In this document: one piece after another, positions 53,074 to 60,460 of the stretch
How positions within the stretch are numbered: position 1 is the first letter of the stretch
How the letters are laid out: every line of letters begins with the position of its first letter
Assembly (NCBI GenBank): GCA_022820725.1
Contig: JAJEFA010000002.1
Span: 62,001 to 126,000 of the forward strand
Direction of reading: 5' to 3'
Source: Candidatus Binatia bacterium
GTDB taxonomy: Bacteria; Desulfobacterota; Binatia; Bin18
DNA length: 64,000 nt
Translations under genes and position numbers: made by a program
Notes under the pieces: generated by a model
What the model was told of the DNA's origin: nothing
Databases searched by the model: none
What the model saw: the letters and a program-made list of their open reading frames with translations, nothing else

Positions 53074-53099
53074 AAAAAAGATGTGCCCCCTAGGGGGCA
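53074..53099 (-). terminator. Intrinsic terminator in the aroF leader (candidate attenuator)
   Basis: Read on the minus strand: TGCCCCCTAGGGGGCA, a perfect 16-base palindrome (53099-53084, stem of six with loop CTAG), then CATC, then six T (53079-53074). The leader ORF runs into it, and its TAG stop forms part of the loop. It lies 70 bp before the aroF ATG and 115 bp after the P450 stop. It could end P450 transcripts, but with the leader ORF it makes an attenuator. Confidence 0.65.
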
Positions 53100-53149
53100 A
53101 AATAGAAAGCGAAGGAAAACGGAAAAGAAGAGAACTGGTCCGCCATCAT
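53090..53149 (-). CDS. Phe-rich leader peptide of aroF
   Basis: Nineteen codons read MMADQFSSFPFSFAFYFAP, with six Phe (codons 6, 9, 11, 13, 15, 17) and one Tyr (16), then TAG inside the terminator hairpin. The resemblance is to the E. coli pheA leader, also Phe-rich and ending in Phe-x-Pro-like residues. The downstream gene makes the first committed compound of Phe and Tyr synthesis. A ribosome stalled at codons 13-17 would cover the 5' arm of the terminator and allow read-through when charged tRNA-Phe is scarce. Weak points: no strong ribosome site before the double ATG, and a pyrimidine-rich tract gives Phe codons more easily than random sequence. Confidence 0.6.
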   Translation of the reverse strand: MMADQFSSFPFSFAFYFAP

Positions 53150-53157
53150 CTTTCTAC

Positions 53158-53186
53158 CACTACCGCTTCTGCTGAAGCGTTGTCAA
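53158..53186 (-). promoter_or_regulatory. Possible aroF promoter with a dyad in its spacer
   Basis: On the minus strand TTGACA (53186-53181) is followed by a 17-base spacer that contains the perfect dyad CGCTTC, four bases, GAAGCG (53179-53164). The -10 position reads GTAGTG, a poor match. If used, transcription would begin within a few bases of the leader ATG at 53149, making the leader ORF leaderless. The dyad could be an operator for an aromatic-amino-acid repressor. Confidence 0.3.
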
Positions 53187-53214
53187 TATGGCGGACCGGG
53201 AAAACAGTCGCCGC

Positions 53215-54645
53215 TTACCGGGGCTGCAACGTCATCATCACCGGTCGGTTCGGGCGCAGGGTAAAAATAGGATCGGGCTCGACCGCGCAGCCGGGAATCA
53301 AGTGCAGCCGATATTTTTGGCCTACGGTTGCCAAGACAAGCTGGGCTTCCATGAGGGCAAAGATATTGCCTATACATTGATGTGGGCCACCGCCAAACGG
53401 GAAGTAGGCATAGCGTGGACGTTCGGCCACTCGTTCAGGCATAAAGCGTTCGGGTTCAAAGCCCTCCGGATTATCCCAGATATCAGGCCGCCGGTGGGTA
53501 ACGTACGGACTGACGATCATCATGCCGCCCTTCTGAATCTTGAAGCGACCAATCACATCATCCGCGACGATGCCGCGACCTATAGCCCAGGCAGCCGGAT
53601 ACAGCCGCATGGTCTCTTCAATAATCATGCGGGTGTATGGGAGCTGGGGCAGGTCTGCGGCGCTTGGCGCACGGCCACCGAGCACTGTATCCAATTCAGC
53701 ATGCAGCCGACGTGCGACCTCTGGGTGTTTGGAAAGGAGATACCAGGCCCAGGCCAGCGTGACAGCGGTCGTTTCGTTGCCTGCTCCAATAAAAGTCGTG
53801 ACCTCAACGCGGAGTTCCTGATCGGTCAAGCCTTCGCCAGTCTCTTCGTCTCGGGCGGCCAGTAACATGCCCAGCAAATCGTGAGGGCCGTCTATGTTCA
53901 GCGCGAGGTTCTTGCGGCGTTCCCGAATAATGCTGAAGACTCTCTCATCGGACAGTCGCACGGCTTTCCGAAGACGTCGATTGGCCGGAGTTGGGACCCA
54001 GAGCGGCAGAGAAAGCGGACGCCGCGTGCGCCGACTCAGATACTCCAGAGTGATCCGCGACCACTGCCGCATCTCATCGGTATCGGTCGCACCGAGATCG
54101 GTGCTGAACAGCGCCCGGCCGACAATCAGCGTGGCCAGGTCCTGCATTTCGGCCATCACATCAAGGGGTTTGTCTGCCCGCTGGACTCTGGCCCAGTGCT
54201 CCAGCATGGTCGTGGTCTCCTCGACCATGGTCGTCGCAAAATTCTCAATCTGCCGGCGGTGAAACGCGGGCTGGGCCAGCTTTCGCCGTCGGCGCCAGAC
54301 CGCACCCTCGCTGGTGATGAGGCCGTTGCCAAAGACCTGCTTCACCACTTCATTGAAAGCAGATTGTCTACTGTAGTTATGATTATTGCTCTGTAAGACG
54401 TGTTGGACGTAGTCTGGATGACTAACAAAGTAAAACTGCCACGCCCCAGCCCCCATACGGACCACGTCTCCATACTCTCGCGCCAGGTCCATATAGATAC
54501 GCGTCAGGTCACGGGGGGAGCCGAACACGAGAAAAGAGAGGAAGCCGAGGAGATTGGCGGGCGGGCCGGGAGGGTCGATTATCGCTTGTGGCTGAGCGGG
54601 CCGTGGGTGAAGTTTGGGTTCGACCGCTTGGGCATCGGTTGGCAT
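53215..54645 (-). CDS. Cytochrome P450
   Basis: 476-residue haem-thiolate monooxygenase. I-helix FIGAGNETTAVTLAWAWY (with the conserved acid-Thr pair replaced by Glu-Thr-Thr), the ExxR as EETMRLYP, PERF in the meander, and the haem loop FPFGGGPHQCIGNIFA with the cysteine ligand. The layout (proline-rich start, no membrane anchor) fits a soluble bacterial P450 of the CYP102/CYP4-like branch. AAGGAGG precedes the ATG. No ferredoxin or reductase gene is adjacent, so its electron donor is elsewhere. Upstream of the aroF leader on the same strand but separated by a terminator. Confidence 0.92.
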   Translation of the reverse strand: MPTDAQAVEPKLHPRPAQPQAIIDPPGPPANLLGFLSFLVFGSPRDLTRIYMDLAREYGDVVRMGAGAWQFYFVSHPDYVQHVLQSNNHNYSRQSAFNEVVKQVFGNGLITSEGAVWRRRRKLAQPAFHRRQIENFATTMVEETTTMLEHWARVQRADKPLDVMAEMQDLATLIVGRALFSTDLGATDTDEMRQWSRITLEYLSRRTRRPLSLPLWVPTPANRRLRKAVRLSDERVFSIIRERRKNLALNIDGPHDLLGMLLAARDEETGEGLTDQELRVEVTTFIGAGNETTAVTLAWAWYLLSKHPEVARRLHAELDTVLGGRAPSAADLPQLPYTRMIIEETMRLYPAAWAIGRGIVADDVIGRFKIQKGGMMIVSPYVTHRRPDIWDNPEGFEPERFMPERVAERPRYAYFPFGGGPHQCIGNIFALMEAQLVLATVGQKYRLHLIPGCAVEPDPIFTLRPNRPVMMTLQPR

Positions 54646-54874
54646 CTGCTGCCTCCTTGGGGATATACGCTAGGACTCACATCAGCTAAACAGTCTTTAT
54701 TGGTATCTTGTCTTGCTGGTAATGAGCTTAACACGGGGAGTAGAGAAAATCCTGGAAAAGCAACGCTATTCCGTAGTGTTTTGGTAGCATCACCAGTGGC
54801 CCTAGATCGACATTACATCTTTCCACTCTTTCGTCTCGATCCAACCAAGGCCTGTTTGTGGCGAAGTGCCCAAG
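54646..54874. other. 229-bp gap, no feature recognised
   Basis: Between the P450 start and the Fic gene end. More AT-rich than its surroundings. No conserved ORF, clear promoter or hairpin was found. It must contain the P450 promoter. Confidence 0.5.
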
Positions 54875-56122
54875 TTACTCTGTCACTTCCGGAAAAAGTC
54901 CGGGCATCCAGCGCGAGGCAAGCTTTGCCGGAAAAGCTAAGCGTAGCGGTGCTCGCGAGCTTTTCGATACCAGTATTTCGTGCTCAAGCAGGACGGAAGT
55001 CACCCGGCGCGCCTGCCGTTCCATGGTCCCTAGGATTGCGGCGACGTCGCCGCGCGGCAGTTCCCCCCGGAACAGTACTGCCTCGAGCACGGCCCCTGAT
55101 TTCGGCGGCAGGGTACCTGCGCGCACCTCCTCTTCCACCCAGATCAGAATTCGGTTCCGAAGCCGGTCCGGAGCGACCAGTTCTTCCATGAATTTCACTT
55201 GGTCGATACAGACACGGAGAAAGAACTGCGTGAACTCGGCCAGCGTCTCTTCGCTCAGATTGCCACGTCCGTCGAGGTCGTTACGGCGGGGAAGATCGCA
55301 AGCCGCAAGCTGCGCCTTGTAGCCGGTAACATTGCGCGCGAGGCCGCGCGCGATCGACCAGACGCCGCCCGTGTCGAGCGTAGCCCTCAGCATGGCGTAG
55401 GACATCAGACGCGCCACACGCCCGTTACCGTCCAGGAAAGGGTGGATCCACAGCAAACGGTGATGTGCGGCGGCCGAAGCCAGGATCGAGTCCGTCATAC
55501 CGAGATTGCCGTAGACGGCCTCGAAGCGTTCCAGGAAGCGAGTAATGGCCCCTGGGCTTATCGGGATATGCTGGCCAACCTGGACGTGGTGATCGCGTAA
55601 CGCGCCGGGGACGACCCGGAGGAGCTGTTTTGTATCAGGCCCTTCGACCCAAAGTAATTCCTCCGGGAGTCGTTCGCAAAATCGCCGGTGGATTTCCATG
55701 AGCTCACCCGCCGTCACGGCGCGGCCCTCGATCCCGCCGTCGTCGATCCATTCCTGGACTGCGATATGGGCCTCGGCCTCAAGCTGGAGACTGCGTATTT
55801 CCGGCTCAGTGCTGTAGTCGCCCTTCAGCGCGCGTTCGATATCGACTGGGTGAGTATTGTGTCCCTCGATCAGGTTGCTGTAATAACAGTTTATCGTCCG
55901 GAGGAGCGTCGCAAGCGCCGTGTGTACACCCTGTGGCAGACTGCGGGTGAAACCCGCGGAGCGCGCGGCCAGTTCAACGGCGAGGTCAGTCAGCCCGGTT
56001 CGGTGCCTTGAGCCTTCTGCGATTAGCATAGGCTCCATCAAGGCTGTATTTTCCTTTCGGTCTTCTACCTTGCTAGAGACCGTAGGAATGGCCGGTTCAA
56101 TGTCCTTTTCGACACCCTTCAT
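54875..56122 (-). CDS. Fic-domain protein (AMP transferase type) with winged-helix-like C terminus
   Basis: 415 residues. The Fic active-site loop HPFLDGNGRVAR spans 227-238. An inhibitory motif S82-N-L-I-E86-G lies N-terminal to the core, the class II arrangement in which the Glu blocks ATP binding; so it is self-inhibited and needs no separate antitoxin, and none is seen. The C-terminal 100 residues (LPRGDVAAILGTMERQARRV) look like a winged helix. It likely transfers AMP to a protein target. The ATG at 56122 has no ribosome site. Its neighbourhood (gene relic upstream, AT-rich gap downstream) suggests acquisition by transfer. Confidence 0.87.
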   Translation of the reverse strand: MKGVEKDIEPAIPTVSSKVEDRKENTALMEPMLIAEGSRHRTGLTDLAVELAARSAGFTRSLPQGVHTALATLLRTINCYYSNLIEGHNTHPVDIERALKGDYSTEPEIRSLQLEAEAHIAVQEWIDDGGIEGRAVTAGELMEIHRRFCERLPEELLWVEGPDTKQLLRVVPGALRDHHVQVGQHIPISPGAITRFLERFEAVYGNLGMTDSILASAAAHHRLLWIHPFLDGNGRVARLMSYAMLRATLDTGGVWSIARGLARNVTGYKAQLAACDLPRRNDLDGRGNLSEETLAEFTQFFLRVCIDQVKFMEELVAPDRLRNRILIWVEEEVRAGTLPPKSGAVLEAVLFRGELPRGDVAAILGTMERQARRVTSVLLEHEILVSKSSRAPLRLAFPAKLASRWMPGLFPEVTE

Positions 56123-56489
56123 AGATTAGCAATATCACAAGGTTGCTTGTTATTCTATCACACCCAGACCTTGAATATGACCTCTTTCAAGACCGCTTAC
56201 TGAGGGGTAGGGAGGCACCTTCGGCAAGGACTTGCATGTCACCCACTTTCAATCGACAACCGCGTGGCTTTCTGAAGGCGTCGATTGGCTGGTTCACAGA
56301 GGGGGTTACGACTGCGGACCTCATAGCCACGCAGACATTGCAAAACGTTTGACCGTCAGCCATTTGCCCAAGTGCGGTCGTTTGCGTTCCGAAAAAGAAT
56401 GATTATTGAAAAGAATGGAACGCTCTAGGCACCGGAGGGGTGGACTCCGTCTGCCTGGCCCTGTTTTGATGCCGGAAGAGGAGAAAACA
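56123..56489. other. 367-bp gap with a gene relic and the fic and htpG control regions
   Basis: Upstream of fic (minus strand) the sequence TGTGATA occurs twice, 23 bp apart (around 56132-56138 and 56155-56161), with the small inverted repeat CAAG, four bases, CTTG between; this could be an operator. A relic of a cyclase/TPR protein is at 56260-56352. Before htpG there is no CIRCE element and no convincing heat-shock promoter. Confidence 0.35.
56260..56352 (+). pseudogene. C-terminal relic of an adenylate-cyclase/ATPase/TPR protein
   Basis: The codons RGFLKASIGWFTEGVTTADL followed by IATQTLQNV and TGA match the ends of large class III cyclase-ATPase-TPR proteins, whose last residues typically read like [23 protein letters not shown]. 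Only the last 30 codons remain; upstream the similarity stops. It is the second relic of this protein class in the window, after 17165-17490. Confidence 0.5.
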
Positions 56490-58454
56490 ATGGGAGAACA
56501 ACCGAGTCAAACCGCTGAGACCTTTGCCTTTCAAGCGGAAACCAAACAACTGCTGAATCTCGTTATTCACTCGCTCTATACCAATAAGGATATTTTCCTG
56601 CGCGAACTGATCTCGAACGCGTCGGATGCGTTGGACAAACTACGCTTTGAGTCGCTGACGAAGCCGGAGCTGTTACCGGACGCGGCCGCGCTCGAAATTC
56701 GCCTGGAGACGGACAAGCAGAACCGCACCCTCACCATTACTGACAACGGTATTGGCATGAGCCGCGACGAGGTGGTGAGCAATATCGGGACGATTGCAAA
56801 ATCCGGTACACGGGCCTTGCTCGAACAGGTCCGGCAGGACGGGCAGTCGCCCGAAGCTTTATCCGAGCTGATTGGCCGTTTTGGTGTTGGCTTTTACTCG
56901 GCGTTTATGGTGTCGGATAAGGTCACTCTGGTTACTCGTCGCGCGGGTGAGGACACCGCCACGGAATGGGAATCCACGGGAGACGGCGAGTATTCACTGC
57001 GAGCAGCCGAGCGTCCTCAGAGTGGGACCTCAATCACCCTCCAGCTCAAGCCGACCGACCCTGAAAACGGGATTGAGGATTTCACGAACTCTTGGGCACT
57101 GAACAGTATTGTGAAACGGCACTCCGATTTTGTCACCTATCCGATTAAGAACAAGCAGGAACGCGAAGAGATCGAACGGGATGATGAGGGCAAGCCCAAG
57201 GAAGGCGCGCAACCGACCATCGTGGTGGAAGACAAGACCCTCAACTCCATGAAACCCATCTGGACGCGGACACCGTCTGATGTCACAGAAGACGAATATG
57301 CCGAATTCTACAAGCATATTGCCCACGACTGGAATCCACCGCTCAAGACGCTCAATTTTCGGGCCGAGGGACGCTTTGAGTTTCAGGCTCTGGTCTTCTT
57401 GCCCGCACAGGCCCCATTTGATCTCGCCTTTCATGCTTCGCCGTTCGGGCTTCAGCTCTACGCCCAACGAGTCATGATCATGGAGCAGTGCGAAGACCTC
57501 ATTCCGCGCTATCTCCGTTTTCTGAAAGGTGTGGTTGATTCCGCTGACCTACCGCTAAATGTTTCGCGCCAACGGCTTCAACAGGATCGGCATATTACCC
57601 AAATCCGTAATTGGTTGACCAAAAAAGTGCTGGACTCGTTGAGCACCCTCGCCCAGCAGGATACGGAGACCTATCTCAAGTTTTGGGAACAATTCGGGCA
57701 GGTCCTCAAGGAGGGACTGAGTACGGATTTTGAGAACAAAGACCGTATCGCCCCGCTGCTGCTCTTTTCTTCCTCCAAAGACCCGGAAAAACTCGTCGGC
57801 CTGAAAGATTACGTCGAACGCATGCCTCTCGCTCAGCCGGAGATTTTCTATTTGACTGGCGAGTCACGCAGCGCGGTTGAGAACTCTCCACATGTGGAAG
57901 CCTTTAAGGAAAAAGGCCAGGAAGTCTTGTATTTGATTGATCCGGTGGATGAGTTCGTCGTGCAATCCCTGACCGAGTTCGAGGGGAAAAAGCTCAAGTC
58001 CATTGGGAAAGGCACGGTCCACATCGGCAGCGAGAGCGAGCGGGAGGCGGCGGAGCAAGAGCTCAAGCAGAAGTCCGAGAGCTATACGGATTTACTCCAA
58101 ACACTCCAGAAAATGTTGGACGAACATATTAAAGAAGTCCGCCTATCCAATCGGCTGACAGCATCTCCCGTCTGTCTGGTCAGTGAGGAGAGCGACCCGA
58201 GCCCCCAAATGGAGCGGCTGTTACGCCAAGCTCAGCAGGACCTGCCCAAGCAAAAACGGATCATGGAACTGAATCCGACCCACCCCCTCTTGGAGAAACT
58301 CCAAGAGCGCTTTCAACATGACAACGACGACCCACGCCTGAAGACCTACGCCGAATTGCTGTTTGGCTATGGTCTCCTGGCCGAGGGGTCGGAACTCCCC
58401 GACCCGGTGCGTTTCAATACCCACTTGGTGGAACTGATGGCGACCAACCTGTAA
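56490..58454 (+). CDS. htpG: Chaperone HtpG (Hsp90)
   Basis: ATP-dependent chaperone, 654 residues. The GHKL ATP pocket is complete: ELISNASDALDKLRF, ITDNGIGM and IGRFGVGFYSAFMV. The middle domain has NVSRQRLQQD with the catalytic Arg, and the C-terminal dimerisation domain is present. The ATG at 56490 has AGAGGAG about seven bases upstream; the open frame before it (28 codons) lacks a site. It is followed 13 bp later by ispF, probably on the same transcript. Confidence 0.97.
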   Translation: MGEQPSQTAETFAFQAETKQLLNLVIHSLYTNKDIFLRELISNASDALDKLRFESLTKPELLPDAAALEIRLETDKQNRTLTITDNGIGMSRDEVVSNIGTIAKSGTRALLEQVRQDGQSPEALSELIGRFGVGFYSAFMVSDKVTLVTRRAGEDTATEWESTGDGEYSLRAAERPQSGTSITLQLKPTDPENGIEDFTNSWALNSIVKRHSDFVTYPIKNKQEREEIERDDEGKPKEGAQPTIVVEDKTLNSMKPIWTRTPSDVTEDEYAEFYKHIAHDWNPPLKTLNFRAEGRFEFQALVFLPAQAPFDLAFHASPFGLQLYAQRVMIMEQCEDLIPRYLRFLKGVVDSADLPLNVSRQRLQQDRHITQIRNWLTKKVLDSLSTLAQQDTETYLKFWEQFGQVLKEGLSTDFENKDRIAPLLLFSSSKDPEKLVGLKDYVERMPLAQPEIFYLTGESRSAVENSPHVEAFKEKGQEVLYLIDPVDEFVVQSLTEFEGKKLKSIGKGTVHIGSESEREAAEQELKQKSESYTDLLQTLQKMLDEHIKEVRLSNRLTASPVCLVSEESDPSPQMERLLRQAQQDLPKQKRIMELNPTHPLLEKLQERFQHDNDDPRLKTYAELLFGYGLLAEGSELPDPVRFNTHLVELMATNL

Positions 58455-58467
58455 GTTTGGGACCGGT

Positions 58468-58965
58468 ATGCCTTTTCGCATTGGTCAGGGTGTGGACATT
58501 CACCGGCTCGTGCCGGGGCGCAAGCTGGTTCTGGGCGGCGTTGAGGTTCCGTGGGAGAAGGGACTCCTGGGCCACTCCGATGCCGATGTCGTCTGTCATG
58601 CCCTGAGCAACGCGCTCTTGGGCGCCCTGGGCGAGGGAGACATCGGCCAGCATTTCCCGGACTCTGATCCCCGCTATCGTGGCGCGTCAAGCCTTGCTCT
58701 GCTGCGGGTTGTCATGGAGAAAGTCAAAGCCCAAGGCTACCGCGTGTGCAATGCGGATTTGACCATCCTGGCACAACGGCCCAAGCTTGCCGCTTACAAA
58801 GACGCCATGCGGCACAATATGGCGGAGGTCCTGGAGGTCGAGCCATCGGCTATGAATATTAAGGCGACCACGGGTGAGACCCTGGGCTTTATCGGGCGCG
58901 CAGAAGGCATGCGCGCCGAGGCTGTTGTCCTTCTGGAATCCACGCACACCGGGACACTCGACTAG
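58468..58965 (+). CDS. ispF: 2-C-methyl-D-erythritol 2,4-cyclodiphosphate synthase
   Basis: Fifth step of the non-mevalonate isoprenoid pathway: forms MEcPP and CMP. 165 residues, the normal length. Zn ligands D10, H12 (GVDIHRL) and H44 (CHALSN), with GHSDADV, HFPDSDPRY and NIKATTGETLGFIGR as family hallmarks. Usually next to ispD; here the upstream gene is htpG (13 bp) and no ispD is in view. The ribosome site is weak, consistent with coupling to htpG. Convergent with spoVR (29 bp between ends). Confidence 0.96.
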   Translation: MPFRIGQGVDIHRLVPGRKLVLGGVEVPWEKGLLGHSDADVVCHALSNALLGALGEGDIGQHFPDSDPRYRGASSLALLRVVMEKVKAQGYRVCNADLTILAQRPKLAAYKDAMRHNMAEVLEVEPSAMNIKATTGETLGFIGRAEGMRAEAVVLLESTHTGTLD

Positions 58966-58994
58966 GGCTGTGCCGCCCCGTCTAGGACCGAGGC

Positions 58995-60425
58995 CTATTT
59001 GAGCGGTTTGGCGGAAAAGCCGTCGTCGCTATACGACAGCAGCGCCCGTTTGCTGTTGACCACCGTCTCCAACACGACCTCATGGCCCCACAGGCGATGC
59101 AGGTAAGAAATCGCTTTCTCCGCATATTCGAGCTGGAGGTCGCGCCCTTCATGGTAGTGTTTGACGTACAGGCTACGGTTCTGATTGTAGTCCGCGTCTT
59201 CAATTTTAATGACCGGAACCCCGCCCATACCCACGTTCTTGATCAGGGTCTCCTTGATGCCGCGCCAGCCTTCCTTATCTGAAACCTCGGAGATCACCAG
59301 ATCCTCGCCGCGCGGTTCATATTCGAACATATCCATTTCGCGCATGAGTTCTTCGGTCAGAAAGCGGCGCAGGAAAGAGGCATCCCGGTCCACCTCACGG
59401 GCTTCGAAAAGCGCTTGCGTGCCGGTTTTGGTTGGCCGGCCGTATTTTTCGATCTCCTCCGGGGTCGGATCGTCGTGGCGGCGTTTAATATCATCCCACA
59501 CTTTGAGCCCCAGGTAGTAAGGATTCAGGCCCTTGGGAAAGGGGCGCACAACCTGGTTATGTCGGACGAGAAATTCAAGATACAAGTCTTGGGGGAGATC
59601 GAGGCTGTTCATGATTTCGCGGTGCCAGTAGCTGGCCCAGCCCTCGTTCATGATCTTCGTTTCCATCTGAGGGATAAAATACTGTCCGGTCTCGTGCACA
59701 ATGGTCAGCAGATCACGCTCCCAATCGCTCAGCTTGTCGTTGTGATCACGAATAAACAGCAAGAGATCTTCTTCTGGAGAAGCCGGCAGTTTGTTGAGGT
59801 CCGGGGCTTCGATATCTTTCTGCTGGTGCAGGTCTTCAAACGGATCATCCGCAGGACGCGCGGCCTCTATCATCCGTTCCCGCTGCTCTCGGAGCGTGAG
59901 CTTTTTGATCGCAAGATTCCGCCGGCACTGCAACGACAGACCGTGGGCGGCATCCAGAATCCATTCGACCTTTTCAACACCAATGGACGGGTCTTCAAGA
60001 TAGGAGCGGACCCGGTCGGCATGGACCTTAAAACGACTGATGGTATGCTCGGCCTGGGTACTTTTGAAGGTGAAATTGTTTTTGAAAAAATCGTTATGGC
60101 CGTAGACATGGGCAATCGTCAGGATCTGGAGGCAAAACGAGTTGTCGGTCATCAGGTAGGCGATTGACGGGTCAGAGTTGATGACCATCTCATACGGCAG
60201 GCCGGACACCCCGTAGTCGTACATGGTTTTGAGCTTTTCAAAGCTCTTCCCATAGGACCAATGCGGGTAATGCGACGGCATGCCCGAATAGGCCATATAG
60301 CCCAGCATCTGGTTGTGGTCACAGACTTCAAACTCTTGATCAAAACAGGATAAGCCGAATTCCTGGACCTTGACGCGGATTTTTTCGTCCCAGCCCTCCA
60401 GATCTTTCACGTCCCACTCAGCCAT
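58995..60425 (-). CDS. spoVR: SpoVR family protein
   Basis: 476 residues of the SpoVR/YcgB family: DQEFEVCDHNQMLGYMAYSG, GLPYEMVINSDPSIAYLM, QIMTIAHVYGH-like QILTIAHVYGHNDFFKNN, KIMNEGWASYWHREIM and KYGRPTKTGTQALFEARE. The biochemical function is unknown; in non-sporulating bacteria it is encoded with PrkA and YeaH (DUF444) and linked to stress and stationary-phase adaptation. It starts 35 bp after the DUF444 gene with GGGGAG upstream, completing prkA-DUF444-spoVR on the minus strand. Confidence 0.94.
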   Translation of the reverse strand: MAEWDVKDLEGWDEKIRVKVQEFGLSCFDQEFEVCDHNQMLGYMAYSGMPSHYPHWSYGKSFEKLKTMYDYGVSGLPYEMVINSDPSIAYLMTDNSFCLQILTIAHVYGHNDFFKNNFTFKSTQAEHTISRFKVHADRVRSYLEDPSIGVEKVEWILDAAHGLSLQCRRNLAIKKLTLREQRERMIEAARPADDPFEDLHQQKDIEAPDLNKLPASPEEDLLLFIRDHNDKLSDWERDLLTIVHETGQYFIPQMETKIMNEGWASYWHREIMNSLDLPQDLYLEFLVRHNQVVRPFPKGLNPYYLGLKVWDDIKRRHDDPTPEEIEKYGRPTKTGTQALFEAREVDRDASFLRRFLTEELMREMDMFEYEPRGEDLVISEVSDKEGWRGIKETLIKNVGMGGVPVIKIEDADYNQNRSLYVKHYHEGRDLQLEYAEKAISYLHRLWGHEVVLETVVNSKRALLSYSDDGFSAKPLK

Positions 60426-60460
60426 ACCTGCTCCCCGGCTACCCTGTTGCTCTAGTACCC

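Noticed and set aside
54400..55191. 263-codon plus-strand ORF across the P450-Fic gap
   Set aside because: Most of it mirrors the P450 and Fic genes; the unique part has no protein-like pattern and no ribosome site.
59415..60167. 250-codon plus-strand ORF opposite spoVR
   Set aside because: Antisense shadow of a highly conserved protein.
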